Assembly: GCA_938039295.1 (NCBI GenBank)
Contig: CALHUY010000076.1
Span: 1 to 52,905 of the forward strand
Reading direction: 5' to 3'
DNA length: 52,905 nt
From: an uncultured Solobacterium sp.
GTDB taxonomy: Bacteria > Bacillota_I > Bacilli_A > Erysipelotrichales > Erysipelotrichaceae
In this document: piece after piece, positions 50,243 to 52,905 of the stretch
Layout of the letters: each line of letters begins with the position of its first letter
Numbering within the stretch: the stretch's first letter is position 1
Translations under genes and position numbers: made by a program
The notes under the pieces: generated by a model
Told to the model about the DNA's origin: nothing
The model's database searches: none
Seen by the model: the letters and a program-made list of their open reading frames with translations, nothing else

Positions 50243-51160
50243 ATGCTAGATATTTGTTTACTAGGTACAGGTGGAACAGTTCCATTACCAAATCGATGGT
50301 TAACATCCTTGTTGGTAAGATGGAACGGAAATACATTACTTGTGGATTGTGGAGAGGGTACGCAGATAGCCATACATCAATATGGATATTCTTGTAAGAC
50401 AATCGATACAATTCTTTTAACGCATTTCCATACTGATCATACAGCTGGTTTACCTGGTCTATTACTTACGATGGCAAAGTCTGAGCGTACAGAACCTGTA
50501 ACAATCTATGGTCCAAAAGGATTGATAGAAGTATTTGAGGGTATCTATAAAGTTGCTCGTTATATTCCTTTTGAGATTAAACTTGTAGAGATTGATGGAC
50601 CACAAGAAGACTTCGAAGTAAATGGTCTAAGAATCAAAGCATTACATGCCAAACATAGTGTGCCTTGTTATGCGTATATTTTTGAATTAGATCGTACACG
50701 TAAATTTGATAAGGATAAGGCAATCCTACATGAAGTACCAATGCATATATGGGGAAAGCTTCAAAAAGGCAATACAGTTGAGTTTGATGGTAAGATATAT
50801 ACACCTGATGATGTATTGGGAGAAAGTCGTCAAGGGCTCAAGCTGGTCTATGCGACAGATACAAGACCACTAGAAGAGTTAGTAACATACGGAAGTCATG
50901 CGGACCTCTATATCGGTGAGGGTATGTATGGTGATCCAGAAAAGATTGAAAAAGCAAATCTAAACAAACATAGTACTATGCAAGAAACAGCAATCCTTGC
51001 AAAACAGATGATGGTAAAAGAATTATGGTTTACACATTATTCTCCATCCATCAAAGATCCATTGGAATACGAAACTGTGATAAGACAAATCTTCCCGCAG
51101 GTAGTTATTCCTGCAGATGGACAAAAAAAGGTACTTCGGTTTGTGGATGAAGGGGAATAA
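50243..51160 (+). CDS. rnz: ribonuclease Z
   Basis: 305 residues. A beta-lactamase-fold nuclease with metal-binding THFHTDHTAGLPGLL (H-x-H-x-D-H), the ligand His in HAKHSVPCYAY, VYATDTRP (bridging Asp) and WFTHYSP. The start MLDICLLGTGGTVPLPNRW is typical of RNase Z. It cuts the 3' trailer of tRNA precursors; because the tRNAs seen here already encode CCA, another nuclease would finish many of them, so its main targets may be others. AAAGAGG precedes the ATG. The stop is one base ahead of the lipid-kinase ATG. Confidence 0.93.
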   Translation: MLDICLLGTGGTVPLPNRWLTSLLVRWNGNTLLVDCGEGTQIAIHQYGYSCKTIDTILLTHFHTDHTAGLPGLLLTMAKSERTEPVTIYGPKGLIEVFEGIYKVARYIPFEIKLVEIDGPQEDFEVNGLRIKALHAKHSVPCYAYIFELDRTRKFDKDKAILHEVPMHIWGKLQKGNTVEFDGKIYTPDDVLGESRQGLKLVYATDTRPLEELVTYGSHADLYIGEGMYGDPEKIEKANLNKHSTMQETAILAKQMMVKELWFTHYSPSIKDPLEYETVIRQIFPQVVIPADGQKKVLRFVDEGE

Positions 51161-51161
51161 A

Positions 51162-52121
51162 ATGAGTGTCTATCATATTGTGATTAATCCTGCTGGGGCT
51201 AGCGGTAGGACAAATGAGTGTTGGGATATTATCAAAAAAGAACTCGATACAATTGGAGTTGATTATAAAGTACATCTTTCAAACCTTGAACATGGTATCA
51301 AGGATATTATGAAGGAACTAACTTCATCCAACGAAAGAGTTAATATCATCTTGATTGGTGGCGATGGTTCAATGAATCTAGCAGTAAATGGTATTGTAAA
51401 CTTTGAAAAGACATATCTAGGTCTTATTCCATGTGGATCAGGTAATGATCTGGCAAAGTCACTTGGCATCCGTGGAACAGAGATTGAATGTTTACACCGT
51501 ATTCTAAATGATCAGAATGGCAAAGACTTAGACGTGGGTGTTTTAACATATCATACACGCTATGATGAAAAGGGAAATAAGGTATCTGATGAACCATATT
51601 CACGTCGTTACAATATCAGTTCTGGTATCGGTTATGATGCGGCAATCTCGGAGCAGGTTCAAAGATCACCATGGAAGAAAGTCTTAAACGCATTACATTT
51701 AGGGAAGCTCATTTACTTGTTTGTTGGTGCACGTTTGATTTTCTTGCATCATCACTTCAAGACAAAGATTCAGATTGATGATCAAAGCTACTCTTATGAT
51801 AAGTTATTGTTTATCGCAACAATGAACGAACCATACGAAGGAGGAGGATTTAAATTCTGTCCGACAGCGAATCCATGCGATGGTATCTTGAATGCATGTA
51901 TCGCGGATGGTTTAGGTAGAATTGACTTCTTCCGTATCTTTCCTTACGCAATGAAGGGGGAACATGGAAAGTTCAAAGGTGTTTCCCTAAAAGATGGTAA
52001 ACAGATTCATATTCAAACAGAGCAACCAGTATGGGTTCATACAGATGGTGAAGTAGAATATAAGACGGACTCTGTATCTTATCATCTAATGGATGAACAG
52101 TTACACTTTCTTGGTTGGTAA
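51162..52121 (+). CDS. diacylglycerol kinase-family lipid kinase
   Basis: About 319 residues of the DagK/YegS family. VINPAGASGRTNECWDIIKK (phosphate-binding N-P-x-x-G), IILIGGDGSMNLAVNGIV (G-G-D-G-S/T nucleotide site) and LIPCGSGNDLAKSLGI (P-x-G-S/T-x-N-D) are all clear. The C-terminal half is the beta-sandwich with YEGGGFKFCPTANPCDGILN (Asp/Glu for metal). It phosphorylates diacylglycerol to recycle lipid left from lipoteichoic-acid synthesis, which would match the LTA-synthase-type gene at 36 kb. AAGGGG and the ATG at 51162 set the start. Confidence 0.93.
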   Translation: MSVYHIVINPAGASGRTNECWDIIKKELDTIGVDYKVHLSNLEHGIKDIMKELTSSNERVNIILIGGDGSMNLAVNGIVNFEKTYLGLIPCGSGNDLAKSLGIRGTEIECLHRILNDQNGKDLDVGVLTYHTRYDEKGNKVSDEPYSRRYNISSGIGYDAAISEQVQRSPWKKVLNALHLGKLIYLFVGARLIFLHHHFKTKIQIDDQSYSYDKLLFIATMNEPYEGGGFKFCPTANPCDGILNACIADGLGRIDFFRIFPYAMKGEHGKFKGVSLKDGKQIHIQTEQPVWVHTDGEVEYKTDSVSYHLMDEQLHFLGW

Positions 52122-52130
52122 TAAGTTACA

Positions 52131-52182
52131 AAAAAAGGATTATCTTGATACATGCTTACATGTTGAAGGATAATCCTTTTTT
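52131..52182 (+). terminator. terminator after the lipid kinase
   Basis: AAAAAAGGATTATC (52131-52144) pairs perfectly with GATAATCCTTTTTT (52169-52182), with a 24-base loop that contains its own CATG repeats. Confidence 0.9.
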
Positions 52183-52239
52183 AAAATACAATTATACCTG
52201 TTTGAAACATCTAGAAAGAAGCGTATCATAAATATAGAT

Positions 52240-52332
52240 GACGGAAGGTTGAAAAACTTCTTTGGTTATCTATAGAGAAATAGAACGTAGAAAATCGGAA
52301 GATACCAAGTACTCTAAATAGAGTGCTTTTTT
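52240..52332 (+). ncRNA. possible small RNA ending in a terminator
   Basis: Between the kinase terminator and tRNA-Arg there is no gene, yet a second good plus-strand terminator lies at 52308-52332 (AGTACTCT, loop AAAT, AGAGTGCT, T run). TTGAAA at about 52202 and a weak AT-rich -10 lie upstream, and GAAG..CTTC and TATCT..AGATA stems lie between. A short RNA is possible; nothing identifies a family. Confidence 0.3.
52308..52332 (+). terminator. orphan plus-strand terminator
   Basis: AGTACTCT (52308-52315), loop AAAT, AGAGTGCT (52320-52327, one G-T pair) and a T run. No plus-strand gene precedes it apart from the possible small RNA. Confidence 0.75.
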
Positions 52333-52351
52333 GTATAGGGGGTGGGGATAA

Positions 52352-52377
52352 TAAAAACCCAACGTTAAGAAGGGTTT
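52352..52377 (-). terminator. terminator of tRNA-Arg
   Basis: On the minus strand AAACCC, an 11-base loop and GGGTTT are followed by TTATT, just beyond the tRNA. Confidence 0.65.
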
Positions 52378-52391
52378 AACTTTGACTTGAA

Positions 52392-52468
52392 TGGTGTGCT
52401 CGATGGGAATTGAACCCACAACCTTTTGATTCGGAATCAAATGCGCTATCCAGTTGCGCCACGAGCAC
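52392..52468 (-). tRNA. tRNA-Arg (CCG)
   Basis: The minus strand folds with acceptor GTGCTCG/CGAGCAC, anticodon stem TTTGA/TCAAA and loop TTCCGAA, so the anticodon is CCG (arginine, codon CGG). T-loop GTTCAATTC; CCA encoded at 52392-52394. A single-gene unit. Confidence 0.93.
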
Positions 52469-52480
52469 AGAACACTTTAT

Positions 52481-52509
52481 ATATTAGCACGGTATGCTAT
52501 AATTTTGAA
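52481..52509 (-). promoter_or_regulatory. tRNA-Arg promoter
   Basis: On the minus strand TTCAAA (52509-52504), 17 bases and TAATAT (52486-52481), 12 bases before the tRNA. It overlaps the divergent TATAAT (52498-52503) of the HAD gene, so the two promoters share DNA. Confidence 0.65.
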
Positions 52510-52512
52510 GTT

Positions 52513-52905
52513 ATGAATATGAATGTAGATAAGATTAAAATGATTGTCTGTGATATAGACAATACACTGATTCCAAGTGGTTCTGAGCAGTTAAGTGAGC
52601 GTAATCGTAATGCTTTACAAACAGCGATGGCCAATGGGTATGATGTCATGATTAATACGGGTAGACATTATACGTTCTTACAGCCAACGCTATTTGATGA
52701 TTTACCAATGGATGTCATTGGCACGATTAATGGTGCTTGTTTGGTAAAACGTGATGGTACTGTTTTAGAAACACATCCACTACCAACAGAATATATGGAG
52801 CGAATTATTACGTTTGCGCAAGCGAATAATATTGGTTTAGGGTTTAAGTTTGTAGATCACGTTGTAACATACAATGCACATCAGAAGTTTGTGGATGGAT
52901 ATGTA
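52513..52905 (+). CDS. HAD-family (Cof-type) phosphatase, 5' part
   Basis: About 131 residues before the window ends. Motif I is MIVCDIDNTLIPSG (D-x-D-x-T, nucleophile Asp), followed by ALQTAMANGYDVMINTGRHY (motif II, T-G-R) and the start of a Cof-type C2 cap domain (GTINGACLVKRDGTVLETHP). Cof-like HAD enzymes remove phosphate from sugar phosphates or cofactors. There is no Shine-Dalgarno sequence; TATAAT ends nine bases before the ATG, so the mRNA may be leaderless or nearly so. A second in-frame ATG lies six bases on. Confidence 0.9.
   Translation, partial: MNMNVDKIKMIVCDIDNTLIPSGSEQLSERNRNALQTAMANGYDVMINTGRHYTFLQPTLFDDLPMDVIGTINGACLVKRDGTVLETHPLPTEYMERIITFAQANNIGLGFKFVDHVVTYNAHQKFVDGYV

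Overview
The window is a low-GC chromosomal segment of a Gram-positive, probably anaerobic or fermentative Bacillota, most in keeping with the Erysipelotrichia. This rests on AT-rich Bacillus-type promoters, AGGAGG ribosome sites, a lipoteichoic-acid-synthase-type enzyme, a sortase-type surface protein, L-lactate dehydrogenase, rubrerythrin, MupG/MurQ peptidoglycan salvage and a BMP-type nucleoside ABC importer. The taxon is an inference; no rRNA or marker tree is available here.

Layout. 0-3.4 kb is the accessory end. It holds the tail of a C5 DNA methyltransferase, a possible 24-residue gene, and then about 600 bases that look like a very large structured RNA: a ~26-bp closing helix, about ten internal hairpins and a pseudoknot. 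Next come an Xre regulator with a palindrome over its -10 box, a Sel1-repeat protein, a sugar O-acetyltransferase and an S51-type protein. 3.5-13 kb carries a phosphoesterase overlapping an unusual ParB-like/BMP-like fusion, ogt, a SemiSWEET, a GT2 glycosyltransferase, a two-component system, an alpha/beta hydrolase and a membrane-anchored MurF-like ligase. 13-15.3 kb has an MFS transporter, a tRNA Ser-Asp-Gly operon and an HD protein.

15.4-25.2 kb is a nucleoside-salvage region: ribokinase, nucleoside phosphorylase and adenosine deaminase, then a complete BMP-type ABC importer followed by two translationally coupled nucleoside hydrolases. 25.2-28.1 kb is the MurNAc salvage locus (RpiR regulator, murQ, mupG). 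28.1-35.9 kb holds a radical SAM protein, a Na/Pi cotransporter, ldh, a second SemiSWEET, rubrerythrin, a fructokinase-type kinase, a CpXC protein and an Mrr-like membrane protein.

35.9-45.7 kb is envelope-related: an LTA-synthase-type enzyme, a MacAB-like exporter operon with two adaptors, glycerate kinase, and a thioester-domain adhesin on a long Thr-Pro stalk. 45.7-52.9 kb is housekeeping: ddl, dut, map, Mn-dependent pyrophosphatase, RNase Z, a lipid kinase, tRNA-Arg and the start of a HAD phosphatase.

The strongest candidate for something undescribed, or for a member of a rare class, is the ~600-nt RNA at about 500-1106. Its size and complexity recall the ROOL/OLE/GOLLD group, but membership cannot be proved by reading alone.
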